NCBI GenBank assembly: GCA_965206355.1
Contig: OZ242212.1
Coordinates: 868,001 to 932,000, forward strand
DNA: 64,000 nt
Reading direction: 5' to 3'
From: Spongiihabitans sp965206355
Lineage (GTDB): Bacteria > Pseudomonadota > Gammaproteobacteria > Arenicellales > Poriferihabitantaceae
Made by a program: the position numbers and the translations under genes. This document shows, in pieces, positions 36,007-44,441 of the stretch (positions are counted from its first letter, which is position 1; each line of letters opens with the position of its first letter). The notes beneath the pieces were generated by a model. It saw nothing but the letters and a program-made list of their open reading frames with translations. It was not told the DNA's origin and made no database searches.

Positions 36007-37280
36007 ACACGGTCATACGCAATGGCAAGCTGGTTGATCCGACTAATGGCATCAATGGCATTCATGATATTTACATCTGTGACGGCAAGATTGCCGCCAT
36101 CGCCGAAGCACCCGATAAATTTTCGATTGACGAGGATATTGATGCGTCTGCTCAATATGTCTTTCCCGGTTTGATTGACCTGTGTGCCCGGTTAAGAGAG
36201 CCTGGCGAAGAACATAAAGCCACCATAAAAAGTGAAACCCGGGCTGCCATAAGTGCCGGAATTACCCGCATGGTTTGCCCGCCCGACACTTTCCCGATTA
36301 TTGATACGCCCGCTATGGCACACATGATTCAGAATCGGGCAGACGAGGTCGGTTATGCCAAAGTGCATCCTTTGGGCGCATTAACTGTTAACCTGCAAGG
36401 ACAGCGTTTGACCGATATGGCCATGCTGATGGATGCCGGTTGTGTCGGTGTCAGCAATGCACTGGAGGCAGTAGAAAACACCCTAGTGATGCGACGTGCC
36501 ATGCAGTATGCCTCGACCTATAATCTGCCGGTTTTCCTGACACCGAGGGACAAGTGGTTACAGGGCAACGGCGTCGTCCACGAAGGCGCAGTCAGTACCC
36601 GACTCGGTCTGCCAGCAATTCCAGAAGCGGCCGAAACTGTCGGAGTGGCCCGTGACCTTGCCCTGATCGAAACCAGCGGTGCGCGGGCACACTTTGACCT
36701 TATTTCCTGTCGCCGCTCGGTGCTTATGCTGGCAGAAGCCCAACAACGTGGTTTACCGGTAACCGCCGGAGTCGCCATCCATCACTTGCTCTGTTGTGAA
36801 AATAATATTGGCGCATTCGATAGCCAATATAAAGTGATGCCGCCATTACGCACCGAACAGGACCGGATTGGCTTGATAGCCGGTATTGCCGAAGGGCAGA
36901 TAGCCACAATTTGTTCAGATCACCAACCCCACGGTGTCGATGCAAAACTTGCCCCCTTTAGCGAAGCAGCTATCGGCATCGCTGGCATAGATACATTGCT
37001 ACCGCTCACGCTAACTCTAGTCGCCCAACATAGCTTGACTCTGCAACAAGCGATTGCCGCATTGACCATAAACCCGGCGAGAATTATCGGTGTTGATGCC
37101 GGACATTTAAGTCCGGGAGTCAGCGCAGATTTATGCCTTTTCGATGCCAGCAAAGAATGGCAACTTAATGATCACACCATGCAAAGCAAAGGCAGAAATT
37201 CTCCGTTCATGGGCAAACAAATAATCGGCAAAGTAACCCGAACCCTGATTGGCGGAAAAACCGTATTTCACGATGATTAG
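36003..37280 (+). CDS. pyrX: Inactive dihydroorotase-like partner of ATCase (PyrC')
   Basis: A 425-residue amidohydrolase-fold protein of the dihydroorotase family without its zinc ligands. The position of the canonical DxHxHLREPG motif reads DLCARLREPG, so both metal His are gone; later ICSDHQPHG retains an SDH-like segment. Known homologues in Pseudomonas (PyrC') are catalytically dead but structurally needed for PyrB. The four-base overlap with pyrB supports stoichiometric production. A catalytic PyrC is encoded separately at 58192-59259, completing the pathway step. Confidence 0.9.
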   Translation: MNTVIRNGKLVDPTNGINGIHDIYICDGKIAAIAEAPDKFSIDEDIDASAQYVFPGLIDLCARLREPGEEHKATIKSETRAAISAGITRMVCPPDTFPIIDTPAMAHMIQNRADEVGYAKVHPLGALTVNLQGQRLTDMAMLMDAGCVGVSNALEAVENTLVMRRAMQYASTYNLPVFLTPRDKWLQGNGVVHEGAVSTRLGLPAIPEAAETVGVARDLALIETSGARAHFDLISCRRSVLMLAEAQQRGLPVTAGVAIHHLLCCENNIGAFDSQYKVMPPLRTEQDRIGLIAGIAEGQIATICSDHQPHGVDAKLAPFSEAAIGIAGIDTLLPLTLTLVAQHSLTLQQAIAALTINPARIIGVDAGHLSPGVSADLCLFDASKEWQLNDHTMQSKGRNSPFMGKQIIGKVTRTLIGGKTVFHDD

Positions 37281-37422
37281 TCGGCATTGATAGGTGTTCT
37301 GCACGCGGTATTTGTCCGCTCTGCCTACCTCCTTCCCCTCCCTCCGCTGCCTGCCGTTTCTGTCTGATAGCGGACAGGACAAAGTGCAGGATTGATCAGA
37401 TTATTTGTTATACTTTTAGGCT

Positions 37423-38232
37423 ATGGTAAAAACCGTACATAAACTGTTACACACTACCGATGACATCTGGCACTTATTACGGGCTGAGCTGGAGGATTTG
37501 TGCCGTGCTGAGCCGGTTCTCGAAAAATTTTACCGAAGCACGGTACTGGACTGCGATAATTTCGGCAGTGCCCTGTCGGCGGTACTGGCCTCCAGATTGC
37601 ATTGCGCGATTCTCGACCAAACCACGCTACTAAAAACCATTGACAATGCCCTGCAATACGATCCGAACATTGCTGATTCTGCCATATCTGACCTCATTGC
37701 ATTTTGTCAGCGCGACCCCGCCTGTAACCGTTATTCCCTGCCGTTCTTATATTACAAAGGCTATCAGGGGTTGCAGATTTATCGTATCGGGCACTGGTTA
37801 TGGCATAACCAACACCGTGGCTTAGCACGTTTTTTACAAAGTCGGGTCAGCCGAGTATTTGCTATGGACATTCATCCCGCCGCGAAAATCGGCAAAGGCA
37901 TATTGATTGATCATGCCACCTCCATTGTCATCGGCGAAACCGCCGTTGTCGGCGATAATGTCTCTATGCTCCACGAAGTTACCCTGGGCGGCACGGGCAA
38001 GGACACAGGCAATCGCCACCCGAAAGTAAACAGCGGGGTACTCATTGGGGCTGGCGCAAAAGTGCTTGGCAACGTCAACATCGGCAAAAATGCAAAAATC
38101 GGCGCTGGCAGTGTCGTATTAAATGATGTCAAGGCACATTGCACCGTGGCAGGCATTCCGGCACAACCCACCGGAGATTGTGCTGGCGCAACACCCGCAT
38201 TGGAAATGGATCATTCTCTGGATAACGAGTAG
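37423..38232 (+). CDS. cysE: Serine O-acetyltransferase
   Basis: First enzyme of cysteine synthesis, making O-acetylserine. The N-terminal helical domain (LRAELEDLCRAEPVLEKFYRSTVLD) is followed from about residue 140 by a left-handed beta-helix of hexapeptide repeats: DIHPAAKIGKGILIDHATSIVIGETAVVGDN, then EVTLGGTGKDTGNRHPKV with catalytic His. Length is 269, near E. coli CysE (273). The C-terminal tail ends DHSLDNE and lacks an obvious terminal Ile needed for CysK complex formation. It is a single gene with 142 bp upstream. Confidence 0.94.
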   Translation: MVKTVHKLLHTTDDIWHLLRAELEDLCRAEPVLEKFYRSTVLDCDNFGSALSAVLASRLHCAILDQTTLLKTIDNALQYDPNIADSAISDLIAFCQRDPACNRYSLPFLYYKGYQGLQIYRIGHWLWHNQHRGLARFLQSRVSRVFAMDIHPAAKIGKGILIDHATSIVIGETAVVGDNVSMLHEVTLGGTGKDTGNRHPKVNSGVLIGAGAKVLGNVNIGKNAKIGAGSVVLNDVKAHCTVAGIPAQPTGDCAGATPALEMDHSLDNE

Positions 38233-38478
38233 CCCACAATGTTGCTACCGCTATTTATGAACACCCAAACGCGACACAATCAAATCGTCATATCCTAAAA
38301 CACTATGCTACACTAACAGGCTCAGAACCGATTAGACACAACAAGTATTTTCCTGGCTTGACTAATCAGTCAGGCGCATAAACCTGTTGCTTCAATTTGC
38401 TTGCTCACTTATGCAATATACCGACTTGCAAGCCGTTGCCCATTTCTAACCCATTACGATTAAACAGGCATCAACAAC

Positions 38479-39816
38479 ATGTGGTATTTTCCTAACTCCC
38501 CCATTGTCCGGATCATTTCTTTGATTTCGGGATTGTTTAACCTGCGGCTATTGGGGTGTCTGTTTGCTGTTGGGCTGTGGCCGACAACGAGTTATGCACA
38601 AGATGCGCTCAACAGTGGTGATGTTGCGTGGATATTGACAGCTTCCGCGCTGGTTTTGTTGATGACGTTGCCCGGGCTTGCGCTTTTTTACGGCGGATTG
38701 GTGCGTTCTATCAATGTCTTGTCAGTGATGATGCAATGTTGTGCGGTGGCTTGTGTCGTCTCGGTATTGTGGCTGGTAGTCGGTTATAGTATTGCTTTCG
38801 GTGATGGCGGTGCTGCCAATGCCTGGTTCGGTGGTTTCGACAAATCGTTTCTGGCAGGGGTCGGTATTGACTCCATGCAGGGAAGCATTCCCGAAGTGTT
38901 GTTCTTTTTGTTCCAGATGACTTTCGCAATCATTACGCCCGCGTTAATTATCGGTGCCTACGTTGAGCGCATCAAATTTATCCACGTCATACTGTTCAGC
39001 GGCATCTGGATGATCATCGTCTATGCCCCTGTGGCACACTGGATTTGGGGTGGTGGCTTTCTCGCTACCCTTGGGGTGATGGATTTCGCTGGTGGTCTGG
39101 TGGTACATGCCACCGCAGCCGTTGCCGCTTTGGTGTTAGTGGCAATGCTTGGCCCACGCCGCAACTACAAGCAACCGCTACCTCCTCACAGCCCGGGCAC
39201 AACCATGATTGGTGCCGCGTTATTGTGGGTGGGCTGGTATGGTTTCAACGGTGGCAGTGCGCTGGCAGCCAACGGCAGTGCCGCCATGGCCATTTTGGTC
39301 ACTCACATTTCTGCCGCTACCGCTGCTTTGGTCTGGGTGGTTATTGAAGGCATACGCTACCGCAAGTCCAGTCTGATTGGACTGGTAACTGGCTTAATCG
39401 CCGGACTCGCTTCCATCACTCCAGCCTCAGGGTATGTGGGTGCGGCTGGAGGTATGATTATCGGTCTGGTCGGTGGCATTGTCTGCTATTTGGCAGTGGG
39501 TTGGATTAAATTCAAATTAGCTTTTGACGACAGTCTTGATGTGTTTGCGGTACACGGTGTCGGTGGCATTCTCGGTACCCTGCTAACGGCAGTATTCGGC
39601 GCTACTGTTTTCGGTGGTGTCGGTCTTGAGGTCAGCATAAGCTCACAACTGGCGATTCAATTTGTCGGTGTGGTCGTTACTGTGGCATGGACTGCTCTCG
39701 GCTCATGGCTGATTGTCTGGGGGCTCAGAAAACTGGTTGGCTTGCGTGTTGATCCGCAAGAAGAAGCCGAAGGTCTTGATTACGCAACTCATGGTGAAAG
39801 TAATTTCCATTTGTAA
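38479..39816 (+). CDS. amtB: Ammonium transporter
   Basis: Amt/Rh channel of 445 residues with an N-terminal signal-like segment (LLGCLFAVGLWPTTSYA) and 11 membrane helices. Family signatures are visible: TLPGLALFYGGLVRSINVLSVMMQC, FFLFQMTFAIITPALIIGAYVERI, GGLVVHATAAVAALVLVA (pore His) and DDSLDVFAVHGVGGILGTLLT (second pore His). The usual partner glnK is absent on either side. The 246 bp upstream contain no recognised gene; I cannot assign an NtrC site. Confidence 0.95.
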   Translation: MWYFPNSPIVRIISLISGLFNLRLLGCLFAVGLWPTTSYAQDALNSGDVAWILTASALVLLMTLPGLALFYGGLVRSINVLSVMMQCCAVACVVSVLWLVVGYSIAFGDGGAANAWFGGFDKSFLAGVGIDSMQGSIPEVLFFLFQMTFAIITPALIIGAYVERIKFIHVILFSGIWMIIVYAPVAHWIWGGGFLATLGVMDFAGGLVVHATAAVAALVLVAMLGPRRNYKQPLPPHSPGTTMIGAALLWVGWYGFNGGSALAANGSAAMAILVTHISAATAALVWVVIEGIRYRKSSLIGLVTGLIAGLASITPASGYVGAAGGMIIGLVGGIVCYLAVGWIKFKLAFDDSLDVFAVHGVGGILGTLLTAVFGATVFGGVGLEVSISSQLAIQFVGVVVTVAWTALGSWLIVWGLRKLVGLRVDPQEEAEGLDYATHGESNFHL

Positions 39817-39904
39817 GGGCGTGCCGACAGGGTATCACTCAACCAATCAGAATGTGTTGCGTAGCCTGATTGCCCTGATTGTATTAGGTATTTTAATTCG
39901 CTAA

Positions 39905-40387
39905 ATGGCAGCCAAATTATTCCTCGCTGTGGTCGTTGTGGTTGCTGTGATGTGGTATTTGGCATGGTATCAGCGTGCTGACAAAACCCACCGCAATCGC
40001 TCACTCATCAGTATCTTGCTATACGGTACTGCTGCTGCCCTGTTGATTTTAGTATTAACAGGGCGAATATCCTGGTTATTCGCCCTGTTTAGTGCCGCTG
40101 TACCGTGGATAAATCGTGCGCTGATGGCAAAACGAATATGGTATCAGTTCAACCAAAGTCGCCAGACCAATAACCAGACTAATCAAGCGCATCCCGCAAC
40201 CCCCGCCCAAATGACCCCCGAACAGGCGCGTGAGATTTTGAACATATCTGCCAGCGCCAGCAAACAGGATATCATTGATGCCCATCGCAAGCTCATTCAG
40301 AAAATTCATCCCGACAGAGGCGGTTCGGATTTTCTCGCCGCCCAAATCAATCAGGCAAAAGATACTTTATTGAACAACCCGAGCTGA
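39905..40387 (+). CDS. Membrane-anchored J-domain protein (DjlC/Pam18-like)
   Basis: A 160-residue protein with two hydrophobic segments at the N terminus (LFLAVVVVVAVMWYLAWY and SILLYGTAAALLILVLTG) and a C-terminal J-domain: ARQILNISASASKQDIIDAHRKLIQKIHPDRGGSDFLAAQINQAK without its first residues varied, with the essential HPD tripeptide. This arrangement matches the TIM14/Pam18-like group that recruits DnaK to the membrane. It follows amtB by 88 bp and precedes a penicillin-binding protein. Its client is unknown. Confidence 0.85.
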   Translation: MAAKLFLAVVVVVAVMWYLAWYQRADKTHRNRSLISILLYGTAAALLILVLTGRISWLFALFSAAVPWINRALMAKRIWYQFNQSRQTNNQTNQAHPATPAQMTPEQAREILNISASASKQDIIDAHRKLIQKIHPDRGGSDFLAAQINQAKDTLLNNPS

Positions 40388-40484
40388 TTATAAAAACGTA
40401 TGCCCGGACAACTGGTTTACTTCTGCGGACAACCCGCATAGAATCCGGCACAGTTTGTCGGACAGGTCTGCATTGTCGCTCAAT

Positions 40485-41768
40485 ATGCCCAATATGGTTG
40501 ATATTCTGATACACACCATTAAACACTTCTGGTTTACAGCCAGCTCCCTGCTTATTATTCTGCTGGCATCGACATGGCCTGTGGCTATGAGTCTGGTTGA
40601 CTCTGAAAAAAAGAACCATTGGGACATAAATGAACAACACATCGCAACGGTCATTTCGCCAGCGATTCATCAGCGAGAACTGCCGGACAGTATTTCGATT
40701 CCTGCCCTGTCTGCTTTATCTGCCCTGCCCGATTCATTAAAAGTCAAATACACACTACACCCTGGTCTGCAACTTGAGGCGGAGCGCCTTTTCAAAAAGC
40801 ATAACCCTGATTATGGCGTGTTCGTTGCCATAGTTCCGGACACCGGTCATATTCTGGCAATGACTGATTCAACCCGTGATGGCGTTAATTATGGCAATTT
40901 GTCGCTGACCAATACCTTCCCTGCTGCCTCTGTTTCCAAGATTATCACTGTAGTGGCAGCGATTGATGAAAACAAGGCAAACAGCACGACGGTGATTCCA
41001 TTCAATGGTAAATCCACTTCACTGTACAAGAAAAATGTATTCAACCACAAAAACAACAAATGGACGCGAAAAATAACCCTTGATCAGGCGTTTGCCGATT
41101 CAGTCAATACTGTTTTTGGACGGCTCGGCGCAATCAATCTCGGTGGCGACACCATGCTCAAATATGCCCATCGGCTGGGTTTCAATGGACGCTTTGCTTC
41201 GGATATTTTATTTGAAAACGGCAAGATCGAATTGGACCCGCACGACCCGTGGCAAGTGGCACAAATGTCGTCCGGCTACACCACTAAAAACACACTTTCC
41301 CCACTACATGCCACGGTATTGGCAGCCACGGCATTAAATGGCGGAAAAATTGTTGCCCCCGTTATTGTTGATTCTCTCATCGGCCCACACGGTATCCCGC
41401 TTTATGTACACGAACAACCTGCGCAATCAGTCGCCATGTCAGAGGACACCTCCAAACAACTCAAAAAGATTATGCAGACCACCATTAGCCAAGGATCTGC
41501 CCATAAATTTTTTCGCCGCTTCTACACAAAAGCGATGAAAAATGTTTATGTCGGTGGGAAAACCGGTTCTCTGACTGGCTTGCAACCGCCAGGCAAATAT
41601 GACTGGTTTGTCGGCTTTGCTGAAAAAGATGGTCAGAAAATTGCCTTTGCGGTACTCTGTATCAACAAGAAAAAATGGTATGTCAAATCGGCCCAATTCG
41701 CGCGGGAGATGCTGGAGTTTTATTTCCGCGACACGCCTTTGCAAATCGCCGGCCTCCCGGCCTCGTGA
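40485..41768 (+). CDS. Penicillin-binding transpeptidase-domain protein
   Basis: A membrane-anchored serine transpeptidase-like protein of about 427 residues (ATG 40485; a TTG at 40455 is also in frame). One N-terminal membrane helix (WFTASSLLIILLASTWPVAMSL) is followed by a class-B-type catalytic domain with SxxK as SVSK, SxN as SVN and KTG as GKTGS. There is no PASTA or transglycosylase domain, and the dimerisation domain is short, so it is smaller than FtsI or PBP2. It probably modifies peptidoglycan in the periplasm. The last dozen codons are noticeably richer in G+C, running into the thyA cassette. Confidence 0.82.
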   Translation: MPNMVDILIHTIKHFWFTASSLLIILLASTWPVAMSLVDSEKKNHWDINEQHIATVISPAIHQRELPDSISIPALSALSALPDSLKVKYTLHPGLQLEAERLFKKHNPDYGVFVAIVPDTGHILAMTDSTRDGVNYGNLSLTNTFPAASVSKIITVVAAIDENKANSTTVIPFNGKSTSLYKKNVFNHKNNKWTRKITLDQAFADSVNTVFGRLGAINLGGDTMLKYAHRLGFNGRFASDILFENGKIELDPHDPWQVAQMSSGYTTKNTLSPLHATVLAATALNGGKIVAPVIVDSLIGPHGIPLYVHEQPAQSVAMSEDTSKQLKKIMQTTISQGSAHKFFRRFYTKAMKNVYVGGKTGSLTGLQPPGKYDWFVGFAEKDGQKIAFAVLCINKKKWYVKSAQFAREMLEFYFRDTPLQIAGLPAS

Positions 41769-41781
41769 GCGGCACGCTTCG

Positions 41782-42651
41782 TTGAAACAATATCTTGACG
41801 CGGTTCGGGAAACCCTGGAAAAGGGCACGCGCAAGCCCAACCGCACCGGCGTGGATACGATTTCCACTTTCAACATCAACTACGAAATCGACCTCGCCGA
41901 AGGTTTTCCGCTGCTGACCACCAAGGCGGTTTCGTGGAAAAATATCGTCATCGAAAATCTTTGGTTTTTGTCCGGCAGCACCGACATCAGCCTGCTCAAA
42001 AAACATGACTGCAAGTTCTGGGACCCGTGGGCGGATGCGGACGGCAAGGTGCCAAGCGCGTACGGCAACTTCTGGCGCCACTTTCCGCTAGCGGATGGCG
42101 GCACCAACGACCAGATCGCCTATATAGTCGAGCAACTGCAAAACAATCCCCTGAGTCGACGCATGGTGGTGTCAGCCTGGGCACCGGGCAACGCCCACAC
42201 CAGCGCCCTGCCCCCGTGTCATGCGTTGTGGGTGGTCAATGTGCAGATCGATGGAACCGGCAATCCGTTGTTGTGCCTGCACCTGACCCAACGTAGCTGC
42301 GACATCGCTTTGGGTATACCCTATAACATCGCCGGCTACGCCTTGATGCTGGAACTGCTGTCGCGCTTCGGCAACATACCGGCGGGCATCCTCGGTCATA
42401 CCCTGATCGACGCCCACATCTATACCGCCAAAGCGGATGGAAGCATGGCCGAATACGATCACATCCCCGAACTCGAGCAGCAACTCAAACGCGAACCGCG
42501 ACCGTTACCGAGGCTTGAAATCGACGCTTCCATCCAATCCCTTGAAGACATCCAATCGCTGCTGTCCCTCAGCACCGATGAGATTATGGATAAATTTCAA
42601 CTGCATGGTTATAACCCGCATCCCAAGATTAACTTCAAGGTGGCGGTGTAG
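41782..42651 (+). CDS. thyA: Thymidylate synthase
   Basis: Makes dTMP from dUMP and methylene-THF. From TTG 41782 (LKQYLDAVRETLEKGTRK) it has 289 residues. The catalytic loop reads ALPPCHALWV, with the nucleophilic Cys, and NPLSRRMVVSAW, LCLHLTQRSCDIALGIPYNIAGYALM and DAHIY are all conserved. No ATG lies at the homologous start; the GTG at 41765 runs into a stop. Codons are strongly biased to G/C in third position, unlike the penicillin-binding gene 13 bp upstream. It abuts folA, a common functional pair. Confidence 0.95.
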   Translation: MKQYLDAVRETLEKGTRKPNRTGVDTISTFNINYEIDLAEGFPLLTTKAVSWKNIVIENLWFLSGSTDISLLKKHDCKFWDPWADADGKVPSAYGNFWRHFPLADGGTNDQIAYIVEQLQNNPLSRRMVVSAWAPGNAHTSALPPCHALWVVNVQIDGTGNPLLCLHLTQRSCDIALGIPYNIAGYALMLELLSRFGNIPAGILGHTLIDAHIYTAKADGSMAEYDHIPELEQQLKREPRPLPRLEIDASIQSLEDIQSLLSLSTDEIMDKFQLHGYNPHPKINFKVAV

Positions 42652-43203
42652 GTGAGCGGGCCAGGCAACCCGACCCCGACCTCATCGCGCGACCCGATTG
42701 TCTCCACGCGCGACCCGATTGTCGCCGTGCGCGGCGCGATTGTCGCCATGAACGCCGAGCGCATCATCGGCGTCGCTGGCAACATGCCGTGGCATTACCG
42801 CGAAGACCTGCAACGCTTCAAACGCCGCACCATGGGCTGCGCCATCATCATGGGGCGTATAACCTGGGATGCCATCGGGCACCAAGCGCTGCCGGGACGG
42901 CGCAACATCGTCATTAGCCGCGCGGCGGTGACCGGGGTCGAGCATTACGGCGGCGTTGCGGAAGCCTTTGCGGCCTGTCGGGATGAAGATTTATGGGTCA
43001 TCGGCGGCGCGCAAATCTACCGCGCAGCGATGGCGCGCTTGAACCTGCTGGATATTACCCGGGTGCCGGATGTTATTGAACGCGATGATGTGGTCAGGTT
43101 TCCGGAGATTGACATGGCTTGCTGGCGGGTTGCGGAAGAGTCGGTGTTGCCCGGCGATCATGCGTTTAGCAACACCGTGTATCGGCGCATTACACCCACC
43201 TAA
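42652..43203 (+). CDS. folA: Dihydrofolate reductase
   Basis: Regenerates THF after thymidylate synthesis. The core reads AIVAMNAERIIGVAGNMPWHYREDLQRFKRRTMG, then IIMGRITWDAIGHQALPGRRNIVISR and DLWVIGGAQIYRAAM, all DHFR landmarks, with the catalytic acid as Glu in WHYRED. The open frame starts at GTG 42652, immediately after thyA, but the first 25 residues are a heptad repeat and the GTG at 42727 would give a normal 158-residue enzyme. The gene is G+C-rich like thyA. A diverged copy of its 3' end lies at 43566-43635. Confidence 0.93.
   Translation: MSGPGNPTPTSSRDPIVSTRDPIVAVRGAIVAMNAERIIGVAGNMPWHYREDLQRFKRRTMGCAIIMGRITWDAIGHQALPGRRNIVISRAAVTGVEHYGGVAEAFAACRDEDLWVIGGAQIYRAAMARLNLLDITRVPDVIERDDVVRFPEIDMACWRVAEESVLPGDHAFSNTVYRRITPT
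42688..42750 (+). repeat. Three tandem 21-bp units at the folA start
   Basis: Units at 42688, 42709 and 42730 encode RDPIVST, RDPIVAV and RGAIVAM. The third unit is the normal first beta strand of DHFR; the first two are repeated versions of it. Both the possible GTG start (42727) and the family Met lie at the edges of units. Confidence 0.85.
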
Positions 43204-43212
43204 AACACCATA

Positions 43213-43527
43213 ATGGGCAAACGGATTTTCAACACCTACCACGCCTCCGAAGGGGAAACCAACGGCGTCAAAGCCGCGCTGGACGCGAGCGGAATTGCCT
43301 ATTATGAAACCCACAAAGGCAAATGGGGGGTTGGATCATCCGCCCTTTGGGTAGCCGATGCAGACGACTATCCCCAGGCCAGAGCAGCCATCGACTCGTT
43401 CCAGCAGGAATGGCGCGAAAAAGTCAGGCAGGAGCCAATGCCCACGGGTATCCACTGGGCACGGCTGCCGGTGCTTTTGATGGTTATCGGCGTGGTGTTG
43501 TATTTGACATTTTTTTGGTATTTTTAG
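43213..43527 (+). CDS. DUF6164-like small membrane protein
   Basis: A 104-residue protein with a soluble N-terminal domain (RIFNTYHASEGETNGVKAALDASGIAYYETHKGKWGV...LWVADADDYPQARAAID) and one C-terminal membrane helix (VLLMVIGVVLYLTFFWYF). The first part resembles DUF2007/DUF6164 proteins, small alpha-beta domains of unknown function. It follows folA by nine bases and shares its G+C-rich codon use, so it belongs to the same imported-looking block. Confidence 0.72.
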   Translation: MGKRIFNTYHASEGETNGVKAALDASGIAYYETHKGKWGVGSSALWVADADDYPQARAAIDSFQQEWREKVRQEPMPTGIHWARLPVLLMVIGVVLYLTFFWYF

Positions 43528-43565
43528 TGTGCTAATGGCATATTTAATTGAAATACTATCTGGTG

Positions 43566-43635
43566 TGTTATGGAAGAGTCGGTGTTGCCCGGTGATTGTG
43601 CTTTGGGCAACACCGTTTATCGGCGAGTAAACTAG
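43566..43635 (+). pseudogene. Remnant of a second folA 3' end
   Basis: These 70 bases match the end of folA at 43132-43200 at roughly four of five positions and read MEESVLPGDCALGNTVYRRVN before a stop. The similarity continues weakly into the downstream bases. It is a partial duplicate or the stump of an older dihydrofolate reductase gene left by recombination. Confidence 0.8.
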
Positions 43636-43646
43636 AACACAAGCAA

Positions 43647-44158
43647 TCAGGGAGAAATCTTGGAATCATATTCTTCCAAATACATTTTTGCCAACTCTTT
43701 ACCTTCATTTGTATCAATAATGCCAACTTTGTGTAGTGCCCTCGTTATGTTCCAGAAATAGATAGCTTTGTAGTGCTCATTTTTAAAACTACGTCCTGCG
43801 GGGTGCGGTAGTTGCTGAATATAAATTTTTCCTTTCACGAACCATTTCACCCAATCCTCAACTTTAGAGCCCACGGCAAATATGATTTTCGGCTCCAGTA
43901 TAGATATTTCTTTCTTCAGGTAATTTTCATAGCAATTAGTGATTGTTTCATCTTCATACGGTTAGTTTATAAGTTTCATCATTTTTTGCTAAATTGCATC
44001 CTTTCTTTTCGCATGAAATACAATATCCTTCGATCGACTTATGTTATTCACCATTTTTTTGTATTCATCAAATGTGTATGACTCAACATTGGGCATACCA
44101 ACCGATATTAGGTGTCAAAATTTAACATACGAAGGGCTTTCATATTGGTTTCTTTCAT
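43647..44158 (-). pseudogene. Uracil-DNA glycosylase-like gene, frameshifted
   Basis: On the minus strand an ATG at 44158, preceded by TTGAGGAA, begins MKETNMKALRMLNFD and stops. The protein continues in other frames as LISVGMPNVESYTFDEYKKMVNN, then CEKKGCNLAKNDETYKL, then ILEPKIIFAVGSKVEDWVKWF and QLPHPAGRSF to the stop at 43647. The IIFAVG and LPHPAG segments resemble strand and catalytic-loop motifs of the uracil-DNA glycosylase superfamily. At least three frameshifts break it. It is AT-rich, unlike both neighbours. The superfamily call is tentative. Confidence 0.55.
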
Positions 44159-44204
44159 GGTTTATTCCTCAATGCTATTTTAAAGGTTTAAATATCTGGG
44201 TCTA

Positions 44205-44441
44205 TCGCGCTTTTGTCCGACCAGAACCAATGGGTCGCGCGTCCCTGGCGCTCGCAGGTCAGCGGAAACGCCGCCGACAGTTTGTCGAGGTCGCGCTGGA
44301 TGGTGCGGATGTCAACATCAAATTCCGGGTTTATGTCGCGCAGTTTTTTCCGATTTGCGAGACGCTCAGCGTCTTTGGCTGGCGCGGAATGAGTTGCAAC
44401 AATGCCAGATACCGCAGCGATGTGTCGGTGGCTTTACGCAT
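44205..44441 (-). pseudogene. Truncated HTH/WYL-type regulator
   Basis: ATG 44441 overlaps the DUF2779 stop as ATGCGTAA. The first part reads MRKATDTSLRYLALLQLIPRQPKTLSVSQIGKN and stops; one missing A in an A run restores LRDINPEFDVDIRTIQRDLDKLSAAFPLTCERQG. This is the winged-helix N terminus of WYL-domain regulators (TIQRDLDKLS). Similarity ends at about 44205, where the sequence becomes AT-rich, so the C-terminal WYL domain is lost. The eight-base overlap shows it was coupled to the nuclease gene. Confidence 0.72.
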
